Shown piece by piece: positions 1 to 12,012 of a stretch of DNA of 64,000 nucleotides. The position numbers and the translations under genes are program-made. The stretch comes from Massospora cicadina (Eukaryota > Entomophthoromycota > Entomophthoromycetes > Entomophthorales > Entomophthoraceae). The stretch's first letter is position 1; each line of letters opens with the position of its first letter. The notes under the pieces are model-generated. The model did no database searches. It saw only the letters and a program-made list of their open reading frames with translations, and was not told the DNA's origin. The stretch covers positions 1 through 64,000 of the forward strand of contig JAKSZP010008019.1 of NCBI GenBank assembly GCA_022478985.1. The letters run 5' to 3'.

Positions 1-329
1 ACCAATCTATGAAGCAAGCAAGTCAAATTAGAACAAAATAACTAATCTACCATTGAATCCTCAAATTGTTCTGAGTCTAGATCGTAGCTTGGGGATTTAC
101 TAAACAAAACTCCCCTATAACGATTCTTGGTCAAAAATAAAGACTACACTTTTTCTCCCTTTTCGCAATTTTAAGTAAAAATTGTTTCTATTTGAAATTT
201 GCCTTACAAGACTTGATAAAGGATTAACAAGACTTCTTGACTAAGAGAAGCAACTAGAGTATTTATCCAACACCCTTTGAATTCTGGTCAACTGGCCCAA
301 AAAACAACAAAGGATCCGTGGTATCAACA
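1..329 (+). repeat. 5' LTR of Ty3-1 (partial)
   Basis: Matches 5408-5735 over its whole length, including the blocks TCTAGATCGTAGCTTGGGGA and ACAACAAAGGATCCGTGGTA. The end at 329 (..CAACA) is where the two copies stop matching. The start lies outside the window. The copies differ by many substitutions, so the insertion is old. Confidence 0.88.
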
Positions 330-417
330 CATTATCCTGAAAAAACTGGTGCCCTGCCAGGTTGCACCCCTTGTTCGCGGTTAAAATTATAAAAAAATAT
401 ATAACAACAAAACAAAT

Positions 418-1790
418 ATGGATTATCACGATTCTGTTTCAGAAAACTTCTCATATTGTGAAATAGCTTATCTTAGTAACCGGGCAACCATATCTGCTTT
501 AGTACATGGATTGGAGCAAAGAGTGCTCACCACTGAACAACATCAACTCAACCTCCAAGCTTCCAATACCACATAAAAATGAAGTACGCCAATTAAGCCA
601 ACTTGTCGCCATAAAGTTGGCTCTCAGTGCCACCCACAAACGAGTAGACCTAATAGTTTATGATCTTAACGATCTGCAGATACAAGTTGAGGCGCTTCAA
701 CCTCTAGCATATTCCCAAGATACTGCCTCTTAATTAGGTGAAAGCGCTGTCCCCATATCAGTTCATGTTCTCCTCTAACCCCCCAAGTGGTACATTAGAC
801 CTTCACTTTAAAGAAACCATATCCCTGGGAAAGGAAGATTTTCTCTTCCTTATATTGCTATATAATCTCTATGGAAAAGTGACTAACCATCAACGGCTTA
901 AACACTTGACTAACTGTCTTGGCCATATAGCTCAAGACATTATGGTCCCCCATCTTATGCATTGCCATACTTGGACTAATTCCAAGTTTGCCTTGCTTCA
1001 GGAATTTAGGAGCTACTAAACCTTAATCAAAAAAACAGACCTTTATGGGTATCAGAATTAATCAGGGGGAAACTATCAGCAAATTCACCCACCGTTTTTA
1101 CCTCAAAGCTCAAACTCTGCTTTCAGGGAATCATCTTACATTAGGCGATGCCATCAACGCTGCATTGTCAGCATTTAGAGAATATGCCTGATATGTTACT
1201 TTATTTTTAAGCGGTAAAGTCTAACTTAACATCCCTCCTCCATACTAAAGAGGCTATATTGGAAATTCCGTCTGAACTACATAAATACGTTGGGCCACCC
1301 CAATTTAACACCAATAAACTCCAGTCCCAGGTATTGGCCGTTATTCCCCCAAATCGCCTACACCTGAATCATACTGAACTGATTGCAGAAGAAACAACCA
1401 CACTGTTGCTGAATGCCGCATCCTCAACGTAAGTCAGCAAAAGATCAGTCATTATAGGGCAAGAGGCTCCCTATGCTGACGGTAATCCAGTGCCTCATGA
1501 CCCTTGTACTAGCTCTAGCTCTATCCCCAGCACTCCAGGTTGCTTTGTGTTAGCTTCTCCTGCAGAAGTTGACGTACCCTTTTCTAATCAAGGAAAAAAC
1601 ACCTCCAACTTTCTTACTTTTATGTTGGTCAGTTACCCCAACAAAGTTTGACAGTCAACTCTTCTATGGAAAGTCGAGCGCTGGCAGACAAAACGTTCAA
1701 ACGCATTTAATAGATCCCAAGTTTAACCACAGCAGTTTTTTCCGCTTGCTTCATTGCAAATCCCTACTGACAGTCTAATATCTGTTAATT
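418..1790 (+). pseudogene. Ty3-1 gag remnant
   Basis: An ATG at 418 opens a frame (MDYHDSVSENFSYCEIAYLS...) that stops after about 52 codons. Coding-like pieces then follow in different frames. The segment 738-1017 looks like the Gag capsid region: it has the hydrophobic/helical pattern and the ending TWTNSKFALLQEF, which parallels the Gag of Ty3-2 (DWSYMDAKIAITKQF). No zinc knuckle was found. The Gag protein would form the virus-like particle. The call rests on position between the 5' LTR and protease and on the capsid-like segment; the exact end is uncertain. Confidence 0.6.
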
Positions 1791-1802
1791 CTCAGTTCAT
1801 AT

Positions 1803-4800
1803 CTTTGGTGGTTAAAATTGAGGCAGTCGCACATAAGGCTAAAGTCCTGGTAATGAATGATACTGGCTCACCAGTTAAAGTTATCTCCTCCAGACTCATC
1901 TAAAAGATAAAAATGGCTCCAGACTTTATCCATGAGGCTGACTATGTAACAGCAGGTATTCAGTCTACTAATGCGATTGGAGCGTAACCTGCCTTACCCC
2001 TTCGATTTGGGAAACTCTTAATTATTGCCCCCTACCATTGCATTAGAGAACAATACTTATGTTTTGCTTATTGAAGTCCAATTATGGCGGGAGTTCAACA
2101 GCATCATCAATTATAAGGAAAAGTACCTATCCCTCCTAGGGTATCGGATTCCATTAATATTTAAACTCCCAATTAAAAGTAAAGGAGTCCCTAAAAATGG
2201 GCATGCCTCCTCGAATATCTATCATCCATTTGCAAAGTTGAGTACTAAGTTTTAGGGAAAAGACCAAGTTACCCTTGGAGGCTGTGGATGCCAAGGATGG
2301 GATGCCTCTGTATGCCCCCCATCCTATTACAATACCCTCTGGCTCACAAGTTATTGTGGATACAAGGATTCAAATTCTCACCCCTCCTAATCACATCTTG
2401 GAGCTAGGGGACACTCAAACTCTTATATCAATAAAGCGCTGACCATCCCTGGTATTTTGTATCCTTCTTATGGGAAACTACCTCTATTTTATTAAAGAAC
2501 TTAACAAATAATACCCTCCAAGTCCCTCAACATGCCCCTATCACTTACATAAAACTAAGTCCCATTGAGAGTATTGCCGATGTGAGTTGTTTTGGATTAA
2601 TACAAGATTTAGGATTTAATCCCCCACTTACCATAGCTCTGGTTGACAGTCAAATTGGGGACAATCTCACCCCTAATGAATGCAAACCGTCAAAGACCTC
2701 CATGAAGAGTATGGCGATCTTTTTTCTCAGGACCAAGTGAATACAGAAAAATGTCCAGAGTAATTCACAAAGTTGAGACTGAGGCTCACCTTCCATTAAA
2801 TCCTGGCCATTCTAAAAACCAAAGTTGAAGAAGCACAAGTGGCTGTAAATTTACAGTAACTTCTGGATGCCAGGTTACTCATGACTTCTAAAAGCCCATG
2901 GTCTTCCCCCTTCTATTGATTCAGAAGAAGGATGTTGGCCACCGGATTTTTATGGATTATCGCTGCCTCAATTTATACACCCAAAAAGACAGCTATCCAT
3001 TGACGCGTATAGATGATTCCTTATGATTGATGTCAGGGTCTCACTATTTCTCATCTATGGATCTCGCCAGTGGGTACTGGCAAGTAGATTTGTCCCCAGA
3101 AAATCGTGAAAAATGCACTCTCATTATAAGTGAAGGACTATTTGAGCCCACTTAATGCCGCAGGGGTTGTGTAATGCCCCTTCTACCTTCCAACGCGCCA
3201 TGGACGGACTAATAGGCGATTTAAAACGTTCCTGAATGTAGTTTATCTTAATGATATTACTGTATTCTTAAGAACCTTTACTGAACACCTAGATCACCTT
3301 AGGCAAGTCCCCCAAGAATTACGGCAATCATCATTAAAACTAAAGCCATCAAAATGTTCTTTCTTTCAGAGTGAAATGGATTTTTGGGACATAAGGTAGG
3401 TAAAGTAGGAATATCCTCAATGGATGACAAGGTCCTGGCCATTTCCAAAATGCCTCTTTAAATTTACAAGACGTACAAGTTTTCTTAAGGATGGTGGGAC
3501 ATTATTGCCAGTTTGTCCCCCACTTTGCCAACACCTCCAAGCCTCTTGTATATCTATTGAAGAAAGGGATACCCTTCCAGTGGAAAGAAGAGTAACAGCA
3601 GGCCTTTGACCTATTACAAATCTCTCTCTCCCACTCTCCAGTACTTATATATCCCAACTTTGATAAACCCTTCACCCTTTTTACTAATGTTTGTGTTATA
3701 GCCACCAGAGCCATCCTATCTTAGCATTATGAAAACTGGTAGACCATCATATCGCCTACTATAGCAAAACTTTAGTCAGAGCTGAACGCAACTATAGCGC
3801 TACAGAACGCAAATGCTTGGCGGTATTATTGGCTAATAAGCATTTCCAATCTTTACTATATGGGAAACATTTCACTATAATTACCAACCATGCTTCCCTG
3901 CGATGGCTACAGAAAATGAAGGATCCCAACAGGAGATTAACCTGATGGGCATTAAAACTTCAGAACTACGACTTTTTTATCATCCATTGACCAGGGCCCA
4001 TAAACCAAAATGCAGATTGTCTATCCTGGCTGCCCATATTAACTATAACTGCCCCCTGAGGAAAATCAACTTTATGACCTCCTAACTCAACCGCACTTAT
4101 GGAAAGATGAATCCCCTACCTTTCAAAAGAATATATAAAAAAATTGGCGGGTCTACAAGTCAAAAATGGCTAACTGTGCAAACTTGTATCATAAAATGGG
4201 TGCCCTATGTACGACCTTCAGAGTGAACTGACGTCATATTGGAGGGACATTATCAAGTCAGCCATGGAGGAGTTTGGAAACTTAACAGTTGCTCAAGTCT
4301 TAATGTTACTGGGAAGGAATGTTTGTTACAATCCAAGATGTATTGGAGTCCTGCTTGGTATGCCAAAGTCAAGCTGTACCTAATCCATGGTCACAACATC
4401 CAGTGGTTCCACCCTATGAACCCTTCCATACTATGAGCATTAATGTTGTGGGACCTCTCCCTTGAGCCTCTAATGGTCACCAGTTACTCCTCCTGGCCGT
4501 GGATCATTTAACTAAGTGGATTGAAGCTGTATCACTACCTTCTGCTTCAGCAAAAGCTACCACCACCTTCTTATATAATTGGATTATCACCCAGCATGGA
4601 TGCCCTCACATAATATCTCCAATAATGGGAAAAATTTCCGATCATCACTAATAAATGATTTAGCTGAGCTTATGGGTTCCACCCAGCTAATTTCCAGTCC
4701 CTACCATCCTGCCACCAATGGAATGGTGGAGCGGGAAAATGGTACCCTAATGGCCAATCTTCAGAAATGGTCATGACTGACCATCTGAACTGGCCTAAAT

Positions 4801-5260
4801 ATTTGCCTAGAAAAATTCTGGCCTAATAAGTATACTACCACTGAATCCTTAAGATGTCACCCTTCCAAGCTTTGTATGGACGAAAACCCCAGTTGCCCTC
4901 CAGAGTGCAGGCTATGTTAGATCAGGCATCCCATGACGCCCTGAAGAACTATGCAAAGCATTGTCAATGAAATCATCTGACTCCAGGCTCTAGCATCCAA
5001 GAACTCTTCAGCTACCACCAGTAGAGAAACTAACCAATTTAATGATAAGCATAACCCCCTACACCTTCCAAATGGGTGACCTAGTTCAATTCTACCATCA
5101 TCAGCCTGAGATCGTGACAATAAATTGGGAATCAATTGTTTGGAGCCTTACTATGTCATTTATAAAGCATGGCAAGGACATTTAATCATAGAGGTCTTTC
5201 ATGGTACAGTAGTAAACTGCGTCCATAGTCGTTTTCTTCATACATGTTCCCTTTACATCA
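1803..5260 (+). pseudogene. Ty3-1 pol remnant (protease, RT, RNase H, integrase)
   Basis: The protease has the aspartyl motif NDTGSPVKVISS, with D-T-G at 1859-1867. The RT shows MDLASGYWQVDL (3057 onward), MPQGLCNAPSTFQRAMD, and VYLNDITVF (3241-3267), where the second catalytic-box residue of the usual Y-L-D-D is Asn. RNase H/tether sequence runs about 3640-4030 with YYSKTLVRAERNYSATERK and HASLRWLQKM. The integrase has a VGPLP core start (about 4445), ITQHGCP, and HPATNGMVERENGTL at 4705-4749 with the catalytic Glu. The C-terminal tail runs to about 5260. Many stops and shifts break the frame. The product would copy element RNA to DNA and insert it. Confidence 0.9.
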
Positions 5261-5376
5261 AGATATAGATGAGGCATTGTTAAATTCCAACCTAAATTGG
5301 AGATTTGAACCAGGTAGTAAATGGGAATTGAACCATATCTGTCCAAATAGCTAGGCCCTTATTTAAAAATTAACAA

Positions 5377-5735
5377 TGACATCCACACCCTAGTACTGGG
5401 GTTCAAACCCAATCTATGAGGCGCACAAATCAAATTGGACCAAAATGACTAAACTACCAATAAAAGAAAATTTGTTATTAGTCTAGATCGTAGCTTGGGG
5501 ATTTACTAAACAAAAATTATTTATAACGATTCTTGGACAAAAATAATGACTATACTTTTTCACCCTTTTTGCAATTTTTAAGTAAAAATCATATCTATTT
5601 GAGATTTGCCTTACCAGACTTGATATCTTGATTAAGAAAACTTCTCGACCAAGAAAAGCAACCAAGGTAAGTATTCAATGCCCATGGACCTCGTGTCAAC
5701 TGGCTAAAAACAACAAAGGATCCGTGGTAATAACC
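5377..5735 (+). repeat. 3' LTR of Ty3-1
   Basis: A 359-bp copy that starts with TGACATCC and ends ..AACC, where the match to the 5' LTR stops. The last base is followed immediately by LINE-C coding sequence. The canonical terminal CA has mutated. The start is inferred, because the equivalent bases of the 5' LTR lie outside the window. Confidence 0.85.
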
Positions 5736-8110
5736 TGTGATCCCAACAACTGACGAAGTGTACCCTCCCGCCTCCAGCCACACACCCAAATGGCATACCG
5801 GACCAGCAATGGGACTTGTCATGAAAGGGAGAACAAGTGGGGCGTTATAGGGTGGGCGGGGTAAGAAAACCCGTGAGCTAGCTGCTGAAGCAGTTAGGTA
5901 ATGGGGTGCTGGTGACCAGCAGGCTTGAAACTGACCAAGGAGAATGATTTCAGGTTTGGAGGCATTATGTGCGGCGTTACTTACCCTGGAGTAATCCTGG
6001 ATAGTAGCCCCAAGCGCGCGTGCATCTTGGTTGTTAAACGCCCAACAACACAATCATCAGCAAATGCAAGCATCTTAACTGGTGTCTGGCCTTGCACATA
6101 AACACCAGTAAGGTAAACATTCACATTGCGTAAAAGTGGGTCAAGACTGAAGTTGTACAAGAGTGGGCTTAAGGGTCCCCTTGGCGGAGGCCCCTTTGAG
6201 GGTGAACCACATCAATGAGGAAACCAGGGCTACGCACAGCCATTGTAGTGGATTCGGTAGGTAACGTCACCCAATCAATAAATTGATGGGGGAGGTGGAA
6301 CTTTTAGAGGCAGGCTTTGAGGTAATCCCAGTTTACCCTATCATAAGCCTTCTGCTAATCTAAGAAAACAAGTGCTCCAGTAGCCATGGATGGGCAGATG
6401 TTGGCTACAGTGTGTATGTTGTCCCATATATAGACCGCTTGGGAATAAAACCAAATTTCTCAGAGGAGATTAAATCAGAGGCAACTTCCCCTAGGAAGTT
6501 GGCCATAATTTTAGTAAATACTTTAGTATCTGTGTTAGTAAGTGATATGGGGCGCCAGTTGGCCAAGTCCAGCTTATACCCTTTGTTATACAGTGTTAAA
6601 GTGTACGCCTCCTGGCCCTCAGGAAGGAGGCGCGTTTCTAACAAACACTGGTTCATTGAGGCTAGCAACAAAGAGGAGAAGTAATTGAGATATTTCTTAT
6701 AAGACTCATATGGAATCCCATCTGGACCTGGGCATTTCCTGTGTGGTGCACTGAGAATGGCATACCAGAGTTTTTACCAAGAAATTAAATTCAACAACTC
6801 CAGGTAACGTGAAATGGTGCAGATATATGCGCTATTGAGAAATCCTTTAACTTTGGAAGGTTAGACAGGATTGGATCAATACAATTTGGAATTATAATAT
6901 CAAACTTTGATTGCCACTTTGGCTGGAGTTTCTGTGACGGAGTGGTCTGGCCTCCACACCTGTGTGCAAGCCAAGCTGTTGCAGTGCAAAGAGTTTTCAG
7001 AAAAATTAGGCAGAGTATGTGTCACCCACCATTATAAATTTTGCTTAGTAATGTACACAAATGCAATGTTTGTGTTGCCTTACCAGTGTATTGAGGCGAG
7101 TGAACACTTCTGTTTACTTGCGACCCCAAGCTGGGCTGTAGTCTGCAGCAGGGACATCAAACTTCAAGTGGTCCACTTCTGCAAGTGTGCACTTAATGAC
7201 TTCCGGGGCAGCCCAAGAGTGACACGATGAGATGTGGCATGCCTGGCAGATTGTGTTCGCTTTGAAGGCTGACTAGGTAGTAAGTGGGTCTGCACAGAAT
7301 AGTGTGGCAAACTCTGGCGCCAAAGTTTCGGTGTCCACCCATGAGGAAAGCCTGGGTGATGTGATCTCGGCTGGATGAAGTTTGCACCTCTTTGGTGCCT
7401 GTGACACTGGTTATTATAAAAAGAAGGAAATTGACACCAACCTGTGGTAAGAGAAATCGATTTTTTTCATCATAAAGTGTGCAACCTGAGACCAAAATTT
7501 AAGGGGAAAGAATAAGGTCTATGTGGGACATAGATATCAGCTGAACGTTGTGCACATGGGATGGGACATCTTGGATAGCAGCGGTGCATGTTTGGATAGG
7601 GTATTAACAAGCCCCAATGTGGATTTTAGAATGTGTAGTTTGACGTGCCCCTGCAGGGGGTAGGCGTAGGAGGCTAGCAGCTGGTGGCTGTGTTGGCCTA
7701 GCAATTCATGTTGCCTACCACAAATGTATCAGGTGGAAGTGGGAGGGAAGTAACGGCTGAGAGGAATTCACTTTGAGCCCGTGCACAGGTTGGGGCACAA
7801 AACTTATGGTAGCATTCACTTCATCGTCCCATGGGAGACACTACAATCACACGCCCTTTGAGGTACGAATTTTTAGAGCTAAATTAAAAATTACAATTTG
7901 CTCAAATTAGCACCCCATAGTGTGGCAACCAGAAAGAAAAGCGGGGAGGATCTTGGTTGCCCATGTTTCCTCATCATCATCTTGACAGTGGACTTCCTGA
8001 ATGACCAGGATGTCCACAGGTAATTTTTTAAAACCAGTTTCCTAGCCTGGGATGGCGAGGCCTTGAATCCAGTTATGTTCACCATCCTTATTGTGAAGGC
8101 TCCCCCCATT
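5736..8110 (-). pseudogene. LINE-C ORF2 remnant (endonuclease and reverse transcriptase)
   Basis: The endonuclease N-terminus lies near 7900-8110 on the minus strand. It contains VDILVIQEVHC in a shifted frame, matching VDILAVQETHC of LINE-A (QETH to QEVH). The RT begins about 6720 with CPGPDGIPYE, then LLASMNQCLLETRLLPEGQE, NWRPISLTNTDTKVFTKI and FGFIPKRSI. The catalytic box MLAFADDCV has F-A-D-D at 6053-6064. The stretch 5740-6053 continues past the RT into the thumb region. Stops and shifts are frequent. The intact protein would nick DNA and copy LINE RNA at the nick. Confidence 0.85.
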
Positions 8111-8389
8111 GCACCTTAGGTGCAATGGGAAGGGCCGCTTGCCCTTCCTTAGCTCTTTTGCAGCACACTTCATGGCAGCAAGTGTTCAGGAAGCAATTGA
8201 TTCAGCTGAGCCATAGTGGTCCTTTGGGATAATATTAAATTTTTTGGTACGGTTCTTGTTTTGAATAAATTTGACTTCTGCTGAATTTTCAGGTTACTGT
8301 GCTCCTGCAGTACACCATTAAAGCTGACAAAAATTCAGGAGGGAAATGGGTGGTAGAGTCAGTTCCAATCAAGGCTTGATAATTTTGCT

Positions 8390-9400
8390 TGGGTAAATCT
8401 TACTCGCCCATTGGGTCCTCAGGTTGGTTGGCCCAATCTCATTGGTGAGTGGGTTCTTGAACCACTTCAGAAGCAAATGACTCATTGTCATCTTGGGTCT
8501 GGGCAGGCATGATCACGGATGCAGCCATGGCCGCTGCCTTGGACGCCACTCTGCGGGCCTGTTTGGCCTTCTTGCGCTCCTGTGGAAACACAAGTTTGAC
8601 TTGAATGTAACACCCTGCGCGCCCCATGGGAAGGCGGTGTCAGTGTTAAAAGCTAGTCTATAATGGAAATCTGCACTGCCCATTGCATTGAGAAGGATTT
8701 CATTCTGCAAGATGCCCTCCTTGGTGGGGCAGGTGTGGGCCTTGTGTCCAAAAGCGTGAAAAAAGGTGCAGATAGGGGGCGCGCTATCCCTTTGTGATGT
8801 GAAATGGGCAGAATTCCTGCCCATCAAAATTCATAACTGCAGTGTAGCTTTTTGGTATAGTCTTCCACGATGACCACAGTTAGGGTGATCACTGCAATTG
8901 TTTTTCCCGTGCACAGGTCCATCATGAGCGCAAACTTTTTGCATTTCAAAAGAGTGAAGTTCCCCATAGCTCTTAAGCTCAATCATGATGTGGTGCTCCA
9001 GAACTGTGCGCTTTATTGTTGTGGGGAGGAAGTCAAACGTAATAAAAATTTGGTTTGACTGGTCTAGTGAGTGAAATTTGTTTCAATCACCCATCAACCA
9101 TCTGGGAGGTCTACCAACATATGCATCTGTGCAGCTTCGTCCGCTGCTTTTTTAGTTTATAAACCCAAGATCCAACCAACCGCAGGTCATTGAGTGCGGT
9201 GCAGCATATACCGCATCTGGGAAATGGTTGTGCACATTTCCACAGAAATTTTTCCAAAGCACCATTTGATTAATATTCAGGAAAGCCTGAACCCCATGCT
9301 CCACTGACAACTAGGGCTGGGAATGCAGAGTTTTGATGAACTGGTTACATTTTGCTTGCCAGGCTAAAATCTCCACGGAAGTACTAATTACCAGTTTTTT
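8390..9400 (-). pseudogene. LINE-C ORF1 remnant (RNA-binding protein with CCHC knuckle)
   Basis: The minus strand reads SVEHGVQAFLNINQMVLW..., then GWLDLGF and IFITFDFLP, aligning with LINE-A ORF1 (GWVDLGF, IFIIFDYLP). A knuckle, CTFFHAFGHKAHTCP, follows at about 8725-8770; its second Cys has become Phe, so it is a broken C-x2-C-x4-H-x4-C. After a shift, the lysine/alanine-rich tail (QERKKAKQARRVASKAAA) matches ERKMAKQAYKLAAAK of LINE-A. ORF1 proteins bind the LINE RNA in a ribonucleoprotein. Confidence 0.82.
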
Positions 9401-9749
9401 TATTTTTATCTAGGCTGCTGGTGTCGCCAGGGCGTTTATGAGCTTTGGATGGTGCAAAGCCCAATACTGTACCCTTTATTTTGCTAGCTCAAATGCACCT
9501 GACATTGGGTGCACACTAATCTCCTAAGAAAGATTATCAAACTTACCTAGTCTTAAATCAAATTAGTTGCAATTAGTGATTGCAAAGAGTGAGAGAAAGG
9601 TTTTATATTACATAAATTTACTTTATGTTTTTCTACAGCTTAGTCTAAAGTTAAGACTTACTTTTTGTATTTATTCACATATAAATTTACATAATAATTA
9701 ACAAAGTGATTTTTATGAGATAAAAACAGGGTATGAAGAAATATCTGGT

Positions 9750-10875
9750 TCATTTTTGTGATATAGAATTAATATAGTTGGACTCCTTTCCACTTAAACT
9801 CACTTTTGGGCAAAATAAAAATAAAGTTTATTTATATCAAAACTCTTAAATAATTTCTGTTGTCTACATCCTTAGCTCCACCGGCTGCAGCCCTAGTTGA
9901 AGCAGAAGCGCTCCACCCCTAGCATTATCCATTCATTAAGAAGCATGCTAAGTTTGCATCATCTATTCTTCCAATTATCTCTTGGAATTTATCCCACCAA
10001 AGGACTTAGCGCACCATTTTGTATGTTCCCACCTGATTCACACCATCCAGTTTCCCTCACTTGATTTAACATATACTCTTGCCTTCAAATCAACTATGTG
10101 AGATTATACTCTTAGACTGACAAAGCAATCATTAAGCTCACCACTGCCACTTTTTGCCACCTGGCTTTATCAACTTCTGACCTTATATGGGCTATTTTGA
10201 CATTGTATTCCCATCAAAGGAGGATGCCACTGCAGCGGCGGCAAAAAAAACAATTTATAAAAATAAACCTTGTCCCACAACCCAGAATCGCCTGCCCACT
10301 GACATCATGTTAGTGGTAAGCTTTTAAAACCTCACCTTAAAACTCCTACATAAGAACAATATGAAGATTTGATGTTGGGACTTTAATCATATGGCACCAA
10401 CCCCATTCTTCATTTTACAGTCCCTCTAGAAAATAATGCCTCACTTCCCCTCACGCAACTGCCACCAATTCTCCTCATCATCCCATAATTGCTTAACAAA
10501 TCCCCTATAAGCCAGCATTGATGCAGCACTAGACCATATCTATTGGGCTTGTGTCAACAAACGTTGACAGATTTTTCTCATCAGTTATTATTTAGATCAT
10601 AATAAAAAGTTTGATACCCAACTGATGTACCTACCAATGATGACCGCATTTCTAAAATGTACCAGCACTACTTCCTGTAGTGTTTTCTGCCTCCTTTACC
10701 CTTCCCACACGAATAGTGGGTCAATCTAATAAAATACAACCTCACTTACCTCCTACTTCACACTAACCTGGAAATATAATCTTCTAATTAAAATCATGCC
10801 TGTACTCCCATTTTATTTCTAAACACCATCCAATTCAATCCACCCACAAAACCCCACCCTTATGCAGATGCCCTA
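9750..10875 (+). mobile_element. LINE-D': decayed 5' part of a second LINE family (5' UTR and ORF1)
   Basis: Colinear with 62310-63480 (LINE-D). Anchors are CACTTTTGGGC versus CACTTTTGAGC in the 5' UTR, CATCCTTAGCTCCACCGGC versus GTCCTTGGCTCCGCCGC at the ORF1 start, GGGCTATTTTGACATTG versus GGGCTACTTTGACGTTG, CACAACCC...GACATCAT, and the former zinc-knuckle region near 10560-10610. Differences are dominated by C-to-T and G-to-A and by loss of CpG. No frame is open. The copy may resume after the LINE-A'' insertion. Confidence 0.8.
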
Positions 10876-11410
10876 AATTAATTTTATTTTTAGCCTTATT
10901 TTGAGAAGGCCAACCAAGGGATGGACAATTTTGGTAAAATACGGAAGAAACAAAATAAAAAAAGGCACCCCAGAGGAGGCAGATAAACCTTCTGTTGACA
11001 TCAGGACCGCCAGGTTAAAAGAATAGTGGGAATGTATGGGGAAGTCATTATGCTATGACAGAAAATGAATGGAGTAAAGGGTCTGTAACCAGAAAACAGA
11101 TGGGAACCAGGTGGAATTTAGTTTTTGATGGCGTGGTATCATGTGGTCTAACAATCAGGCTTAAATGTGATATACAAGGTGGAAATGTAAATGATGATTG
11201 CCACACAAAGGGCAGTAGTTGCAAAAGAGAAGGCGTCTAGGACAATGTGTTTTGTCCATAACGCTACTGACACAATTATTGCTTGGAAAGATGGAGGAAT
11301 GGGTGAATCCATGCTGAGAGCAAAGATGTTTCTTGACATTCTGTACTCCGCATGTTGAGTTGATGGAGGAATGCATGTCAGGGCAAAGCCTGACATGAAA
11401 GATATCCCTA
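10876..11410 (-). mobile_element. LINE-A'': 5'-truncated 3' end of the LINE-A family
   Basis: On the minus strand, the segment near 11390-11240 reads MSRNIFALSMDSPIPPSFQA, which matches the ORF2 C-terminus of LINE-A (SRNMFGINMDSPIHPSLRA). It continues into a 3' UTR sharing CTCTGGGGTGCCTTT with LINE-A. The tail ends near 10890 in an A-rich sequence. Similar strings GATGCCCTAAATTAATTTT (about 10867) and GATATCCCTAATATATCATT (about 11400) flank it and may be a worn target duplication. Confidence 0.75.
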
Positions 11411-11731
11411 ATATATCATTTCTTATTAGTAGAATATATGATATATGCAATCAGCTTAAAAAATTGAAGATGATAGCAAAATCATATAGCAGAACAACTA
11501 TGAGTCAGATGAGTCAATTCAAGCCTATTGAATCTTAATTGAACATTGGAACACCTGGGGCCAGGTCTTAGTAGTCCTAGTTAGGCAGTTGACTACTAGT
11601 CTAGGCTTTGATTATCTAAGACAGAAAGAGCCTAAAGATTTTAAAGCTAGATAAGAATCAAGTAAGCCCTAAAGCTAGTTCAATTAGTCTGAAAAGTGTA
11701 TACAAGCTGAGAATTTCTAAAATCGTTTCTT
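11411..11731. other. Non-coding-looking stretch, possibly the continuation of LINE-D'
   Basis: No open frame or recognisable domain. The block CTTATTAGTAGAATATATG (about 11431) resembles CTCATTAGTAAGCATACAGG in LINE-D near 63504, so this may be LINE-D' resuming after the LINE-A'' insertion. The similarity is short. Confidence 0.3.
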
Positions 11732-12012
11732 TCTGATTACTATCACTTTTAGTAATTTTTTTCGATTCAAACAGCGTAATTTGATAATCAACACCAGGCG
11801 ATATAAGTATAAACTATAAGGTAAAGAGCTGGGCGAACGCAGTAAAGGGAAGCGGGCCCAGACCTGCACCACCCAAAGGTACCAAGCGCACAGGTATAAA
11901 CAAAAACCTAAGCAAAAATAAAAAACCCAAGGTTGCGCATCCTGCAGGTTTTGTCAATTTCTTTTTAAAATATTGCAGCTATTAGAAAGTATCCCAATCG
12001 CAACCACTGTCA

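Larger units (their letters stand above)
1..5735 (+). mobile_element. Ty3-1: Ty3/gypsy LTR retrotransposon, decayed, 5' end cut by window
   Basis: A direct repeat at 1-329 and 5377-5735 forms the LTR pair, and the interior reads gag, protease, RT, RNase H, integrase on the plus strand, the Ty3/gypsy gene order. By alignment with the 3' LTR about 31 bp of the 5' LTR lie before the window. A TGGTGCC motif at 347-353, 17 bases after the 5' LTR, is a possible primer-binding site. Every frame is broken by stops, so the element is dead. It lies within LINE-C: the LINE reading frame resumes directly after 5735. Confidence 0.9.
5736..9535 (-). mobile_element. LINE-C: L1-type non-LTR retrotransposon copy, interrupted by Ty3-1
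   Basis: Read on the minus strand, this is colinear with LINE-A from the 5' UTR through ORF1, endonuclease and RT. It ends at the Ty3-1 3' LTR, within the region just after the RT (LGVWLEAGGY, as in LINE-A LGVWLEAVGY). Both copies begin with TTTGATAATC. The missing 3' part presumably continues left of the window, on the other side of Ty3-1. Confidence 0.85.

Noticed and set aside
5376..5420. tRNA-like B-box (GGTTCAAACCC) at the start of the Ty3-1 3' LTR
   Set aside because: No A-box or arm structure around it, and it lies inside a well-supported LTR.
6412..6684. 90-codon plus-strand ORF
   Set aside because: It is the exact opposite-strand shadow of the LINE-C RT block (NWRPISLTNTD).
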